Shown here one piece after another: positions 33,371-43,812 of a DNA stretch of 64,000 nucleotides (within the stretch, counting starts at the first letter, position 1; every line of letters begins with the position of its first letter). The notes beneath the pieces are model-generated. The model made no database searches, was not told where the DNA came from, and worked only from the letters and a program-made list of their open reading frames with translations. The translations under genes and the position numbers were made by a program. Source of the stretch: Aquitalea pelogenes (GTDB taxonomy: Bacteria > Pseudomonadota > Gammaproteobacteria > Burkholderiales > Chromobacteriaceae); NCBI RefSeq assembly GCF_001515305.1, contig NZ_LNQV01000015.1:1-64000 (forward strand), in the 5' to 3' direction.

Positions 33371-34146
33371 TCAGCGGATAAACAGCCATATTGTCAGTGC
33401 GGTTCCCACCACCACCACAAAGGCGCGCAACTGGCGCTCCGGCAAACGGTGCATCAGCCAGCCGCCCACCACGCCACCGGCAATGCCGCCAGCCCCCAAG
33501 GCCAGCACCGCAGCCCAGTTGATTTGTGGCGACATGGCGAAAATGGCCACTGCCGATGCATTCATGGTCATGGCCAGTGCATTTTTGGTAGCCGTGGCCA
33601 TGCGCACCTGCTGGCCGGCAATGGTGAGTGCCGCCAGCATCAGAAAACCGATACCGCCACCAAAATAACCGCCATACACCGCAATTGCGCCCTGAATCAG
33701 CAGCAACAGCGGGGTGGGCAAGTGCCGTGGCGCGCGTCAGGGTCCACCACCGGTTTGCGACGGAAACTGCCCCAGGCGAACACGCTGGTGGCAAACAGCA
33801 CCAACCACGGCACCAGCCGGGTAAAGATGCTGACCGGGGTGGAGAGCAGCAGCAAGGCACCCAGTACGCCGCCAATCAGGCTGACAACAAACAGATGACG
33901 AAACGGCACCGGCCCCACGCCACCCACCAGCTTGCGCCCGGCCAGCGCCGAGGTTATCTGGCTGGGAAACAGCGCAATGGTGCTGCTCATATTGGCCGCC
34001 AGCGGGTTGAGCCCGGCCAGCAGCAAGGCGGGAAAGGTAATGAAGGAGCCGCCTCCCGCCAGCGCATTCTGGATGCCGGCATACAGGCCGGCTGCGGCAA
34101 TCAGTGCCAGCAGGGGTAGCGGTAAAGGCTGCGAAAAATGAAACAT
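33371..34146 (-). pseudogene. TauE/SafE-family sulfite or anion exporter, frameshifted as sequenced
   Basis: An inner-membrane protein of about 259 residues with seven to eight hydrophobic segments. The start at 34146 (GGAG upstream) gives MFHFSQPLPLPLLALIAAAG, then NALAGGGSFITFPALLLAGL, the family signature. Near 33725 the frame shifts after VVDPDARHG and resumes at LPTPLLLLIQGAIAVYGGYF, the second signature half, ending TALTIWLFIR. One missing base in the loop between the halves explains it. Members export sulfite, sulfoacetate or related anions, fitting a sulfur-rich region. Both halves are well preserved, so a sequence error is likely. Confidence 0.8.
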
Positions 34147-34351
34147 GAACGGCTCCAAGATGGATCGGCCGGGGATTGTCCGGCAACAAACGCTCCATTT
34201 TGCCCGGAATGCCAGGGCATGGACACCCGGATGTTCCCCGGCATGTGCTGCCGGCAATGCAAAAGCGGGCTGGTGCGGTCTTCCTTCCCCTGATAGTCTG
34301 GCAAACATGTCAGCGATAGGCGTATGTCATTCAGCGCCACAGGGAGATGCA

Positions 34352-36010
34352 ATGAAGGCAATCAAGATAAGCGCAGCGCTAGTAGGCCTCGCGGTGGCGG
34401 GATGGTGTGCCATTGCCCCCGGCATTGTCGGCATGCGCTATGAAGAAAAAATGCGCAATGACTTTGCCACGATGGCCGACAAGGCGGGTGGTTCCATGCT
34501 CAGCCTGCAACAGTTCGACCGTGGCTGGTTCACCTCCACCGCCAGGGTGCAACTGAAGCTGCCCATCGGCAGCCAGGTACAGGTGATTCAGCTGGACTAC
34601 AAGATCAAGCAGTTGCCGCTGCCTTTCATCCGCTGGTCCCGCACCGACATCAGCTTCACGCCAGTGGATGAACAAGGCAAACCAGGCCTGCCCCTGCCGC
34701 TGACACTCGAAAGCATCCGCAAGACCGATGGCAGCAATGAAAGCCATCTTGCCGGCCATGACGTCATCGTCAACACGGCGGCCGGTACCTTCACCTTCAG
34801 CATCGAAGGCAAGGCCCACACCAAAGAAGGCGAGCCGGTCAGCTACGACTTCACACTGCCCACCTTCAGCTTCCTCGCCGCCAACAGTGGCAATAATGGC
34901 CTGGTCCTGCGCATGAATGATCTCAAGCTCAATGGCCAGGTGAGCGCTTTCAATCAGCCCGATGCCGCATGGGCCTCACAAATGAAGCAGCAACTGGGCG
35001 GTGCCAGTCTGCTGGCTGGTGCCACGCCGCTGGCCCAGGTGGGCCCAAGCCGGATGGAGATCAAACTGGATGACAAGGGTGGCAATTTCGACATCAGCTA
35101 CCTGACTCATCTGGACAGCCTCAAGCTATCCCCTCCCGGCCTGCCCGCGCAGGAGCAGGACAATATCGACCTCGACTTCAGCTACAACAACCTCAACAAG
35201 CAGGCCTTGCTTGCCTGGCAAGCCGACACCATGGCACTGGCCAGCCGTGCCGACCTGCGCAACAATCCCGCCGCCATGCATCAGGCATCCATGGCGCTGG
35301 TCTACAAACACATGGGTGCCTTCCTGGCACAATCACCGTCCTTCAATCTGCAACGCCTGTCACTGCACATGCCCAAGGGCACGATCCAGGGCAGTTTCTC
35401 CATCGGCTTTGATGGCAGCGGCGTCAAGGCCGCCGACATCACCCTGCCCTGGCTTGCTGCACAAGGCCAGCAGCGCAGCACGCTGAAAGCCAGCCTGGCG
35501 GTCGAGCGCAGCCTGCTCGACGCCCTGGCCCCTTCCAGCCAGGCCAAGGCACAAGCCGAGATGATGCTGACCCAATGGCAAACGCAGGGACTGATCAAGA
35601 ACGATGGCAAGGTCATCAGCAGCAGCCTGCTGATTGATCGCAACGGGGTAAAAGCCAATGGCCAGCCGCTGAACCTGCCGGGCCTCATGTCGGGGATGAA
35701 CAACAGGCCCGCACCAGTTGCACCAGCGCCGGAAGCTGCGCCGGCCATGCCGACAGCGGCCGAGCAGCAGGCCAGCACAGCACCTGTACCGGCCAGCAAG
35801 GCAACAAACCCGGCCGCAAGCATGCCTCCGGCCAGCACAGCACCAGCCCCTGCTGCAGCCCCTGCTGCCACGGCGGCACCGGCATCGTCACCGGAAGCCA
35901 AAGCAGGCCAAGGCCACATGCGCCTGCCCGGCCCCCGGCTTGACCTGCGCTACTGCCTGCGCCAGCACGGCGACCTTGCCATCATCCGCTGCGCCAACCG
36001 GGGCCGTTAG
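34352..36010 (+). CDS. DUF945 (YdgA-like) family protein with Ala/Pro-rich linker
   Basis: A 552-residue protein with one N-terminal membrane segment (ISAALVGLAVAGWCAIAPGI), probably facing the periplasm. The next part (YEEKMRNDFATMADKAGGSM, LSLQQFDRGWFTSTARVQLK) is the DUF945 signature. A beta-rich body follows to about residue 445. Then comes a low-complexity stretch of roughly 75 residues made mainly of Ala, Pro, Ser and Thr, and a short C-terminal tail with two cysteines (RYCLRQHGDLAIIRCANRG). The ATG at 34352 has AGGGAG upstream. The function of the family is unknown. The linker plus Cys-tail is an unusual addition compared with plain YdgA. Confidence 0.85.
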   Translation: MKAIKISAALVGLAVAGWCAIAPGIVGMRYEEKMRNDFATMADKAGGSMLSLQQFDRGWFTSTARVQLKLPIGSQVQVIQLDYKIKQLPLPFIRWSRTDISFTPVDEQGKPGLPLPLTLESIRKTDGSNESHLAGHDVIVNTAAGTFTFSIEGKAHTKEGEPVSYDFTLPTFSFLAANSGNNGLVLRMNDLKLNGQVSAFNQPDAAWASQMKQQLGGASLLAGATPLAQVGPSRMEIKLDDKGGNFDISYLTHLDSLKLSPPGLPAQEQDNIDLDFSYNNLNKQALLAWQADTMALASRADLRNNPAAMHQASMALVYKHMGAFLAQSPSFNLQRLSLHMPKGTIQGSFSIGFDGSGVKAADITLPWLAAQGQQRSTLKASLAVERSLLDALAPSSQAKAQAEMMLTQWQTQGLIKNDGKVISSSLLIDRNGVKANGQPLNLPGLMSGMNNRPAPVAPAPEAAPAMPTAAEQQASTAPVPASKATNPAASMPPASTAPAPAAAPAATAAPASSPEAKAGQGHMRLPGPRLDLRYCLRQHGDLAIIRCANRGR

Positions 36011-36023
36011 ACGCCAGCCAAAC

Positions 36024-36059
36024 AAAACGCCCCCGGACTTGGCATCCGGGGGCGTTTTT
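36024..36059. terminator. Terminator after the DUF945 gene
   Basis: AAAACGCCCCCGGA pairs with TCCGGGGGCGTTTTT around a short loop. It lies between the convergent DUF945 and ychF genes. Confidence 0.93.
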
Positions 36060-36081
36060 CATTGGGCGTGGGTGAGGCTGA

Positions 36082-37173
36082 TCAGACGTTGAACAGGAAG
36101 TTCATCACGTCACCATCCTGAACCACGTATTCCTTGCCTTCGGAACGCATCTTGCCGGCTTCCTTGGCTTTGGCTTCGCCACCCAGGGTGATGAAGTCGT
36201 TGTAGGCAATGGTTTGCGCACGGATGAAGCCGCGTTCGAAGTCGGTGTGGATCACACCGGCAGCCTGCGGAGCGGTGTCGCCCACGTGGATGGTCCAGGC
36301 GCGTACTTCCTTCACACCGGCGGTGAAGTAGGTTTGCAGGCCCAGCAGCTTGTAGCCGGCACGGATCAGGCGGTCCAGACCCGGCTCTTCCAGGCCCATT
36401 TCGGCCAGGAATTCTGCCTTGTCGGCATCGTCCAGGTCGGCAATTTCGCTTTCGATGGCTGCACACAGGGCAACCACCGGCGCGCCTTCACGCTCGCCCA
36501 GTGCCTGCAGCTTGTCCAGGTAGGGGTTGTTGCTGAAGCCGTCTTCCGACACGTTGGCCACGTACATGGCCGGCTTGATGGTGAGCAGGCACAGCGGCTT
36601 GAGGATGGCCTTTTCTTCGTCGGACAGGTCCAGCGAGCGCACCGGCTGGCCCTGGTCCAGATGCGGCACCAGCTTTTCGAGTACGGCGATCAGTGCGCGG
36701 GCGTCCTTGTCACCGGACTTGGCTTTCTTGCCTTCGCGCTGCATGGCTTTTTCTACCGAGGAGAGGTCGGCCAGCGCCAGTTCGGTGCCGATGGTTTCGA
36801 TGTCGGCAATCGGGTCTACCTTGCCGGCCACGTGCACGATGTTGTCGTCGTCAAAGCAGCGCACCACGTTGACGATGGCGTCGGTTTCGCGAATGTTGGC
36901 CAGGAACTGGTTACCCAGGCCTTCACCCTTGGAAGCACCGGCTACCAGACCGGCGATGTCAACAAACTCGACGATGGCCGGCTGGATTTTTTGCGGGTTG
37001 ATGATCTTGGCCAGCTCGGCCAGACGCGGGTCCGGCACTTCCACGATGCCCACATTGGGCTCGATGGTGCAGAAAGGATAGTTGGCGGCCTCGATACCGG
37101 CCTTGGTCAGCGCATTGAACAGGGTGGACTTGCCAACATTGGGCAGGCCAACAATACCGCACTTCAGACTCAT
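36082..37173 (-). CDS. ychF: Redox-responsive ATPase/GTPase YchF
   Basis: A 363-residue Obg-family P-loop protein that, in spite of its GTPase fold, prefers ATP and binds ribosomes. The P-loop is [15 protein letters not shown] at residues 8-22, followed by [18 protein letters not shown] and the [20 protein letters not shown] switch region. The C-terminal TGS-like domain contains [13 protein letters not shown] and [17 protein letters not shown]. Length and sequence are standard. It lies directly after pth, the usual order in proteobacteria. Confidence 0.97.
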   Translation of the reverse strand: MSLKCGIVGLPNVGKSTLFNALTKAGIEAANYPFCTIEPNVGIVEVPDPRLAELAKIINPQKIQPAIVEFVDIAGLVAGASKGEGLGNQFLANIRETDAIVNVVRCFDDDNIVHVAGKVDPIADIETIGTELALADLSSVEKAMQREGKKAKSGDKDARALIAVLEKLVPHLDQGQPVRSLDLSDEEKAILKPLCLLTIKPAMYVANVSEDGFSNNPYLDKLQALGEREGAPVVALCAAIESEIADLDDADKAEFLAEMGLEEPGLDRLIRAGYKLLGLQTYFTAGVKEVRAWTIHVGDTAPQAAGVIHTDFERGFIRAQTIAYNDFITLGGEAKAKEAGKMRSEGKEYVVQDGDVMNFLFNV

Positions 37174-37234
37174 GTCAGCATTCCTTGATTAGGTTCACTA
37201 AGATGCAGGCCGGCATGTGGTCCGGCCCGTGAAA

Positions 37235-37816
37235 TCACTTGGCTGCAGTATGCAGCTCTTTCATCGCCATCGCCATGTTGCCGGCAATGGCCAGCGGCAG
37301 GTAGGTCTGTGCCTTGAGCACGGCATCGTCGATGGCGCTCTGTTCTTCGGCACGCGGCTTTTTCAGCACAAAATTCGCCACTTCGTTGCGGTCGCCCGGA
37401 TGGCCGATGCCTAGACGCAAACGCCAGAAAGCGGGAGAACCCAGACGGGCCGCGATGTCTTTCAGGCCGTTATGACCGCCATGGCCACCGCCCTGCTTCA
37501 GGCGGGCCGTACCCGGCGGCAGGTCCAGCTCGTCATGCACCACCAGGATTTCATCAGGCAGAATCTTGTAGAAATGCGCCAGCGCCAGTACCGCCTGCCC
37601 GGACAGGTTCATGAAGGTCATCGGCTTGAGCAGCCAGATATCCTGACCTTCTATCGCAACACGGGCAATATCACCGTGAAACTTGCCTTCTGTCCGCCAG
37701 TTGCCCTTGTATTTCCAGCACAGCTCGTCCAGCAGCCAGAAACCGGCGTTATGACGGGTTCTTTCATATTCCGGCCCGGGGTTGCCCAGACCGACAATCA
37801 TGCGAATGGAGGACAT
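37235..37816 (-). CDS. pth: Peptidyl-tRNA hydrolase
   Basis: A 193-residue esterase that recycles peptidyl-tRNA. It has the family start [20 protein letters not shown] with the catalytic His in [23 protein letters not shown] and [12 protein letters not shown] with the catalytic Asp. It lies between rplY and ychF, the common proteobacterial arrangement rplY-pth-ychF, all on the minus strand. Confidence 0.97.
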   Translation of the reverse strand: MSSIRMIVGLGNPGPEYERTRHNAGFWLLDELCWKYKGNWRTEGKFHGDIARVAIEGQDIWLLKPMTFMNLSGQAVLALAHFYKILPDEILVVHDELDLPPGTARLKQGGGHGGHNGLKDIAARLGSPAFWRLRLGIGHPGDRNEVANFVLKKPRAEEQSAIDDAVLKAQTYLPLAIAGNMAMAMKELHTAAK

Positions 37817-37893
37817 GATCGGATTTTCCAGTAAAAAGGCCCGCTGCAGGCCTAAGCCTCACAACGAGCCCTTGTTCAGACAAACACTAGTGC

Positions 37894-38454
37894 TTAGGCG
37901 TTGGCCAGAGCGATAGCGGCGTCTTCACCACGTACCAGAGCGGTGATTTCAACACCAGCCGGCAGTTTCAGGTCGGACAGGTGAACAGCTTCGCCAGCCT
38001 TGATGGCGGACAGGTCAACTTCGATGAACTTCGGCAGGTCGCCCGGCAGTGCGCGAACCTCCACTTCATTGATGATGTGGCTGATCTTGGCGCCTTGCAG
38101 CTTCACGGCTTCGGAAACGTCAGCGTTAACGAAGTGCAGTTGAATCTTTACGTGTACTTTCTGGCTCAGGTCAACACGTTGGAAATCAATGTGCAGAACT
38201 TGCTGTTTGTACGGGTGGTTCTGGAAGTCACGCAGGATGACAGCTTGCTTCTGGCCGTCGATAACCAGATCCAGGATCGCAGAGTGGAAAGCTTCTTCCT
38301 TCAGTGCGTAAAAAATGGTGTTGTGGTCCAGAACGATGGACTCAGCAGCGCCATTGCCGTATACCACGGCCGGCAGTTTGCCAGCGTGACGCAGGCGGCG
38401 GCTCGCACCAGTACCCATCTCTTCGCGCTTGGCGGCGATCAGTTCGTAAGACAT
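37894..38454 (-). CDS. rplY: 50S ribosomal protein L25 (long Ctc form)
   Basis: A 186-residue 5S rRNA-binding protein. The N-terminal L25 domain (ELIAAKREEMGTGASRRLRH, AVVYGNGAAE) binds 5S rRNA; the C-terminal TL5 domain ends with the LKLPAGVEITALVRGEDAAI block. The length is that of the two-domain Ctc type, not the short E. coli type. It lies downstream of prs with a 60-base gap. Confidence 0.96.
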   Translation of the reverse strand: MSYELIAAKREEMGTGASRRLRHAGKLPAVVYGNGAAESIVLDHNTIFYALKEEAFHSAILDLVIDGQKQAVILRDFQNHPYKQQVLHIDFQRVDLSQKVHVKIQLHFVNADVSEAVKLQGAKISHIINEVEVRALPGDLPKFIEVDLSAIKAGEAVHLSDLKLPAGVEITALVRGEDAAIALANA

Positions 38455-38514
38455 GTAATACTCCAGTATTTCAAGTTAAAGGCACCAGCCCCGCCGCGAC
38501 CAGCGGGCCTGATG

Positions 38515-39498
38515 TTACGGCAGGCAAGCGCCCGACGAAACCAGTTCCTCATTGAAGAGGTAGGACACCGATTCCTCGTTGTTGATGCGGCGCAGCGTCT
38601 CGGCCAGCAGGCCGGCGATGCTGGCAACCCGGATGTTCGGGCAGGCCAGGGCCTGTGCAGTCAACGGAATGGTGTCGGTGACAACGACCATGTCGATGTC
38701 GGAATTCTTGATGCGATCCACGGCCTGGCCGGAGAAAATCGCATGGGTGGCATAAGCCAGTACACGCTGGGCACCGCGCTCTTTCAGCGCAGAAGCGGCC
38801 TTGCACAGGGTATTGGCGGTGTCGATCATGTCATCCACGATCAGACAGGTGCGACCGGATACATCACCGATGATGTTCATCACCTCGGCCACATTGGCCT
38901 TGGGACGACGCTTGTCGATGATGGCGAGGTCAGTGTTCAGCGCCTTGGCCATGGCACGGGCACGTACCACACCGCCCACGTCCGGGCTGACCACGATCAG
39001 GTCGTCGATACGCTGGGAACGGATGTCCTTGAGCAGTACCGGGGTGGCGTAAACGTTGTCTACCGGGATGTCGAAGAAGCCCTGGATCTGGTCAGCATGC
39101 AGGTCGACGGTCAGCACGCGGTCGATACCGGCGCTGGTCAGCATGTTGGCCACCAGCTTGGCGGAAATCGGCACACGGGCGGAACGCGGACGACGGTCCT
39201 GACGGGCGTAGCCAAAGTACGGAATGGCTGCGGTGATCCGGCCGGCAGAAGCACGCTTGAGCGCGTCGGCCATGGTCAGGATTTCCATCAGGTTGTCATT
39301 GGTGGGAGCACAGGTGGACTGCAGGATGAACACGTCGCGTCCGCGGACATTCTCCAGCAGTTCGACAGCAACTTCGCCATCGCTGAACTTGCCGACATCG
39401 GCACGGCCCAGGGAGATATCCAGATGCTTGACTACGTTTTGAGCGAGTTCCGGGTTAGCGGTCCCGGTAAATACCATCAAACTGTCGTATGACGCCAT
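38515..39498 (-). CDS. prs: Ribose-phosphate pyrophosphokinase
   Basis: A 327-residue enzyme that makes PRPP from ribose 5-phosphate and ATP for nucleotide, His and Trp synthesis. Motifs present are [16 protein letters not shown], the PRPP-synthase signature [18 protein letters not shown], the flexible loop region DKRRPKAN and the PRPP-binding loop [14 protein letters not shown]. It heads the prs-rplY-pth-ychF group and lies downstream of tRNA-Gln, from which a terminator separates it. Confidence 0.97.
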   Translation of the reverse strand: MASYDSLMVFTGTANPELAQNVVKHLDISLGRADVGKFSDGEVAVELLENVRGRDVFILQSTCAPTNDNLMEILTMADALKRASAGRITAAIPYFGYARQDRRPRSARVPISAKLVANMLTSAGIDRVLTVDLHADQIQGFFDIPVDNVYATPVLLKDIRSQRIDDLIVVSPDVGGVVRARAMAKALNTDLAIIDKRRPKANVAEVMNIIGDVSGRTCLIVDDMIDTANTLCKAASALKERGAQRVLAYATHAIFSGQAVDRIKNSDIDMVVVTDTIPLTAQALACPNIRVASIAGLLAETLRRINNEESVSYLFNEELVSSGACLP

Positions 39499-39525
39499 GA
39501 TTCCATTTGCCTTAGCAGGATAAAG

Positions 39526-39559
39526 AAAAAGCGTGTAAGGGATTCTTACACGCTTTTTT
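39526..39559 (-). terminator. Terminator between tRNA-Gln and prs
   Basis: AAAAAGCGTGTAA (39526-39538) pairs with TTACACGCTTTTT (39546-39558). On the minus strand the T-run follows the hairpin, ending the tRNA transcript before prs. Confidence 0.88.
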
Positions 39560-39587
39560 CATGCTCTCTCTTATTGAGAGAAAGTCT

Positions 39588-39662
39588 TGGCTGGGGAGGT
39601 AGGGATCGAACCTACGAATGCCGGAATCAAAATCCGGTGCCTTACCACTTGGCGACTCCCCA
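39588..39662 (-). tRNA. tRNA-Gln (anticodon TTG)
   Basis: The minus strand folds into a full cloverleaf. The acceptor stem is TGGGGAG with CTCCCCA, the anticodon stem CCGGA/TCCGG carries the loop TTTTGAT, the T arm is GTAGG-TTCGATC-CCTAC, and CCA is encoded at the 3' end. The anticodon TTG reads CAA and CAG. It sits between ispE and prs, a common betaproteobacterial order. Confidence 0.97.
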
Positions 39663-39670
39663 ATAAACTT

Positions 39671-40522
39671 TTAAACAATGTCCAACAAGGGGTGGCTACT
39701 CAGCCCTTCTGCAACGAATCCCTTATATTTTCCTGACATTGCCTGATAAACTTTATCGGCTTCTTCCTTCGACTGGCACTCAAGGAACACACATGCTCCG
39801 GAACCAGTCATCAGCGGCGAACCATATTTTTTCAACTCGCTCAGTACTTCATTCACCGCCGGGTACAACCCTGAAACAACTTGCTGCAGCTCGTTTCGTC
39901 GTTGCTGCGTTGTTTCGAGGATTCGCATTATGCTGATGCTGCCTTCCTCTGTCAACACCCTTCCTGCAAATTTCTTAAATATTTCTGCAGTTGGTACATG
40001 TACCCCGGGATGAATTACAACATACCATGCCGGTTTGAGATTGATTTCATTCAGTTTTTCGCCAATTCCGGTAGCCAGCGCATTCTTGCCGAAAATAAAC
40101 ACCGGAACGTCTGCTCCCAGCTGCAAACCCAGTTCCATCAATTTTTCACGCGACAGATTTGTCTGCCACAAATGATTCAGCGCCAGCAAAACAGTGGCGG
40201 CATCCGAACTTCCGCCCCCCAATCCACCGCCCATCGGGATGCGTTTGGTCAGACGAATGCTGGCTCCCTGGGTAGCGCCACTGGCTTGTTGCAGCAAACG
40301 CGCCGCACGCACGGTAAGGTCCTGCTCGGGTTCAACACCGTCAATCGGGTTGAGCAGCACGATCTGCCCATCGTCGCGTACGGACAGTTCCACCGTGTCG
40401 CTGAAGTCGATGAAGCGGAATACCGTCTCCAGCAGGTGATAACCGTCAGCGCGCTTGCCGACGATATGCAGCAGCAGGTTGAGCTTGGCCGGAGCAGGAT
40501 AGGAATGGAATGTTTGGTTCAT
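39671..40522 (-). CDS. ispE: 4-diphosphocytidyl-2-C-methyl-D-erythritol kinase
   Basis: A 283-residue GHMP kinase of the MEP isoprenoid pathway. It has PAPAKLNLLLHIVGKRADGY near the start and the ATP loop RIPMGGGLGGGSSDAATVLL in the middle. The GSGACVFLE motif near the C-terminus completes the signature. Its start lies 42 bases after lolB. Base use is a little more AT-rich than its neighbours near the 3' end. Confidence 0.96.
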   Translation of the reverse strand: MNQTFHSYPAPAKLNLLLHIVGKRADGYHLLETVFRFIDFSDTVELSVRDDGQIVLLNPIDGVEPEQDLTVRAARLLQQASGATQGASIRLTKRIPMGGGLGGGSSDAATVLLALNHLWQTNLSREKLMELGLQLGADVPVFIFGKNALATGIGEKLNEINLKPAWYVVIHPGVHVPTAEIFKKFAGRVLTEEGSISIMRILETTQQRRNELQQVVSGLYPAVNEVLSELKKYGSPLMTGSGACVFLECQSKEEADKVYQAMSGKYKGFVAEGLSSHPLLDIV

Positions 40523-40564
40523 ACGAAAGCAGATTCGGTGAATACGTGAAATCGGGGCGCGGCT

Positions 40565-41116
40565 TCAATGCCAGTTTTGCGGCAACAGGCGGACGGTGAG
40601 GCGGTCGCGCTGCATGTCCACCCGCTTCGGGTAAAGGGAAGGTACGTCGGCATCGCTGACAAAGCGGATGGTCCAGCCCTGCTGCGCCAGGCTGCCATCG
40701 GCGGCGAACTGGTACGGAGCGTCCGGGGCCGGCAGGCCGCGTATCCACCACACCAGGTTGCCCAGCGGCAGTGTCCAGCCCAGTACATCCTGGGTGAGCG
40801 ATTCAACGTCAGTGGCTTGCCAGGTTTTGCCATCGGCCTGCAGGCTGACACCAGCCGGGTTGCGCTGCAGCCTGGCCACGGTGGTACCCAGCGGGCTATT
40901 CACGGACAGTTGGTCTGCATCCGGCTGATGCGCCCAGTCAAACTGCCCGACCGAGCCCTTGCCATCCATATTGACCGAAATACGGCCACTGACATTGAAG
41001 GCCTGATCGCGCACGGTGCTGCTCGTGCCGGCTGCAGGGCGGAAAACGGTTTCAGTGGCGCAGCCGGTCAGCAACAGGCTGCCGGCCAGCCACATCAGGG
41101 CAAGGCGCTGCTTCAT
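40565..41116 (-). CDS. lolB: Outer-membrane lipoprotein receptor LolB
   Basis: A 183-residue lipoprotein that accepts lipoproteins from LolA and inserts them into the outer membrane. The signal ends in the lipobox LLTGC. The mature part reads FNVSGRISVNMDGKGSVGQF and LTQDVLGWTLPLGNLVWWIR, the typical LolB blocks. The start overlaps the stop of the TPR gene by four bases, so the two are coupled. Confidence 0.93.
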   Translation of the reverse strand: MKQRLALMWLAGSLLLTGCATETVFRPAAGTSSTVRDQAFNVSGRISVNMDGKGSVGQFDWAHQPDADQLSVNSPLGTTVARLQRNPAGVSLQADGKTWQATDVESLTQDVLGWTLPLGNLVWWIRGLPAPDAPYQFAADGSLAQQGWTIRFVSDADVPSLYPKRVDMQRDRLTVRLLPQNWH

Positions 41117-42873
41117 GGCTGATGAAAGCGCTTGAGCGCATCTTGCAGGGCTTCATTATCCGGGTCCTTGCCCAGCGCTTGCTGCCACAGGCTGACGGCC
41201 TCTTGCTTGCGACCCAGCTTCCACATGACTTCCCCCAGATGGGCCGCCACTTCGCTATCCGGCAGCGCAGCGTAGGAGCGTTGCAGGTACTTGAGCGCGG
41301 CTTCGGTGCGGCCCAGCTTGTACAGTACCCAGCCCATGCTGTCCTGGATCATCGGATTTTCCGGATCGGCCTTGAGCGCCCTCTCGATATAACCCAGCGC
41401 TTCCTGATGACGGTTGCTGCGGTTGGTGAGGGTGTAACCCAGGGCATTGAGTGCCTGGGTGTCGTCCGGCTTTTCCTTGAGCAAGGCTTTCAGGTCGCGC
41501 TCGGCATCGCCCAGATTGCCCAGCTGGTCGGAAACCAGAGCACGGTCATACAGCAATTCCGGGGAACGCGGCCAGCTTTCCAGCGCCTGGCTGAGAATGC
41601 GATAGGACAGGTCATAGCGCTTGGCATGCCGTGCCAGATCGGCCTGCTGCATGGCCACTTGCACTTTTTCCTGCTCGCCCTGCCCCAGCGGTGCCAGTCT
41701 TTGCAGGGCCTGATCCAGCTTGCCGGCCTCGGCATCCAGTGCAGCCAGCCGCGCCTGGGCTGGCAGGTATTGCTGGCCACTGGCCACGGTTTCATACCAT
41801 TGCCGCGCGGCTGCCTTGTCCTGCCGCTCTTCGGCAATCTGTCCCAGGCTGAAGCGGATGAAGTCGGCCTCCGGATGCTTTTGCTGCAGGGCGGCACTCA
41901 GGCGCTGGTCGGCAACGTCCAGGTCGCGCAGCTGATAGGCCAGCAGGCCGGTGGCATAGAGCAGGTCGGGATTGTCCGGGTTTTGCTTGAGCAAGGCCTC
42001 AAACGCGACGCGGGCCTCGGGGAAGCGCTTGGCCCCCACCAGCAGGCGCGGATAGGCCATGCGTAATTCCAGCCCGGCATCCGGGCGTCTTGCCAGTTCC
42101 TGCTGCAAGAAGTCGATGGCCTGCCCCAGCCGGATGCGGCGCAGGCGGTCGGTTTGCCAGGCCACCGGCAAGTCCCACTTGGGGGCGATTTTCGCCAGCC
42201 GGTCGAATTCCTGCTGAATGGTGGCGTCATCATTCACTTCGGCAGCGACGGCAATCACGGCAAAGCGTGCCTCGGGCAAATCGGGATACTGGCTGGCCAG
42301 CCGCTTCACCAGGGTATAAGCCGCTTGCTTGTCGTCCTGGCGGGCGGTGAGTCTGGCCAGCTGGACAAATACATCGCGTGCACGCTGCGGTTCACGTTTG
42401 AGCAGGTCCTCCACCAGCGGCTGGCTTTCGGCCAGCTTGCCTGCGCGCAACATGGTAATGAACAGCTGCTCGCGCGGAATCTGTGATGTCGGGTCCAGCG
42501 TCATCCACAGTTCCAGCGCATTGGCCGCTTCTTTCAACTGGCCGGTAAACAGGGCGAATTCCGCTGCACGCTGGGCCAGACGGGGGTCGCGCGTTTGCCT
42601 GGCCAGATCGAGGTAGGTCACCGCTGACGAGGCGGCAGCACCGCGCTGGGCAGCAATTTCACTGGCCAGCACACCGTAGACGATTTGCGGGGTCAGCTCT
42701 ACCCGCGGCAAATTGGAATTGTCCTCGGCCACTGCGGTAGTGTCTTCATCCGCGCTTTGCTCGGCAGCAGTTGCAGCCGTTTTGACCTGGGTTGGCGTCT
42801 TCAGGCTGGTGCAGGCTGACAACAGCAGCACCAGCAGCAGGGAAAGGGGTCGATTCAGCGGTTTCATTCGCAT
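41113..42873 (-). CDS. Tetratricopeptide-repeat lipoprotein
   Basis: A 586-residue lipoprotein made mainly of TPR-like helical repeats. The signal MRMKPLNRPLSLLLVLLLSAC ends in a lipobox, so it is anchored in a membrane. Repeats are clear from about residue 90 on, for example QTRDPRLAQRAAEFALFTGQ, NPDNPDLLYATGLLAYQLRD, KPDDTQALNALGYTLTNRSN and DPENPMIQDSMGWVLYKLGR. The frame is open far upstream (to 43257) but that part opposes mutM. A protein of this type precedes lolB in many betaproteobacteria; its exact role is unknown, probably envelope assembly. Confidence 0.9.
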   Translation of the reverse strand: MRMKPLNRPLSLLLVLLLSACTSLKTPTQVKTAATAAEQSADEDTTAVAEDNSNLPRVELTPQIVYGVLASEIAAQRGAAASSAVTYLDLARQTRDPRLAQRAAEFALFTGQLKEAANALELWMTLDPTSQIPREQLFITMLRAGKLAESQPLVEDLLKREPQRARDVFVQLARLTARQDDKQAAYTLVKRLASQYPDLPEARFAVIAVAAEVNDDATIQQEFDRLAKIAPKWDLPVAWQTDRLRRIRLGQAIDFLQQELARRPDAGLELRMAYPRLLVGAKRFPEARVAFEALLKQNPDNPDLLYATGLLAYQLRDLDVADQRLSAALQQKHPEADFIRFSLGQIAEERQDKAAARQWYETVASGQQYLPAQARLAALDAEAGKLDQALQRLAPLGQGEQEKVQVAMQQADLARHAKRYDLSYRILSQALESWPRSPELLYDRALVSDQLGNLGDAERDLKALLKEKPDDTQALNALGYTLTNRSNRHQEALGYIERALKADPENPMIQDSMGWVLYKLGRTEAALKYLQRSYAALPDSEVAAHLGEVMWKLGRKQEAVSLWQQALGKDPDNEALQDALKRFHQP

Positions 42874-42954
42874 GGAGTCTGTGCCGGTTGAGCGCGTAGA
42901 ATAGCACGCTCGGTTATTTGATCTAGTCAATCTTGTCCTGAAAGCGAAAGCAGC

Positions 42955-43770
42955 ATGCCCGAACTGCCGGAAGTCGAAACCACCCGCCGCGGCGTAGCGC
43001 CGTATCTGGATGGCGCCACCCTGCACGGTGCCATCGTGCGCGAGGCCCGCTTGCGCTGGCCGGTGCCACCACAGCTGGATAGTCTCCTTGCCGGTTTGAC
43101 AGTACGCGCAGTCACGCGTCGTGCCAAGTACCTGCTCATACATTTCGACAGCGGCACCTTGCTGATCCACCTGGGCATGTCCGGCAGCTTGCGTTATGTC
43201 CCGGCCGATACGCCGCCGCAAAAACATGATCACATCGACCTGAAGCTGGGCAGTCACGTACTGCGCTACCGCGACCCACGCCGTTTTGGTGCCATGCTAT
43301 GGCATGTCGGCCCGCCGGAACATCATCCGCTGCTGCAAAAGCTGGGCCCGGAGCCCTTGTCCGAGGCGTTTGACGGCGCGGTGCTGCATGCGGCCATCCG
43401 CAAGCGCAACAGCGCCATCAAGCTGGCCATCATGGACAACCACGTGGTGGTGGGCGTGGGCAATATCTACGCCAACGAATCCCTGTTCCACTCCGGCATT
43501 CATCCGGCACGCGAAGCCAGCGCGCTGAGCCTGGCCGATTGCCAGCGGCTGGCAACACAAATCAAGCGGGTACTGGCACTGGCCATTGAGGCCGGCGGCA
43601 GCACGCTGCGCGATTTTGTGAATACCGAAGGCAAGTCGGGTTACTTCCAGCAGGATTACTATGTCTACGACCGGCAAGAGCAGCCCTGTCGCGCTTGTGG
43701 CAGTCCGATTCATCAGATACGGCAGGGCCAACGGAGTTCCTACTATTGCCCGCTGTGTCAGCCATGCTAG
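42955..43770 (+). CDS. mutM: Formamidopyrimidine-DNA glycosylase
   Basis: A 271-residue base-excision repair enzyme that removes 8-oxoguanine. It has the catalytic N-terminus [12 protein letters not shown] (Pro after Met, Glu next), the helix-two-turn-helix part ([20 protein letters not shown]) and a C-terminal zinc finger CRAC...CPLC. Length is standard. It is divergent from the TPR lipoprotein gene with 81 bases between. Confidence 0.97.
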   Translation: MPELPEVETTRRGVAPYLDGATLHGAIVREARLRWPVPPQLDSLLAGLTVRAVTRRAKYLLIHFDSGTLLIHLGMSGSLRYVPADTPPQKHDHIDLKLGSHVLRYRDPRRFGAMLWHVGPPEHHPLLQKLGPEPLSEAFDGAVLHAAIRKRNSAIKLAIMDNHVVVGVGNIYANESLFHSGIHPAREASALSLADCQRLATQIKRVLALAIEAGGSTLRDFVNTEGKSGYFQQDYYVYDRQEQPCRACGSPIHQIRQGQRSSYYCPLCQPC

Positions 43771-43812
43771 AGTGGCAAATCATTCAAACCCGCACATGAA
43801 GCGCCGCGTATC

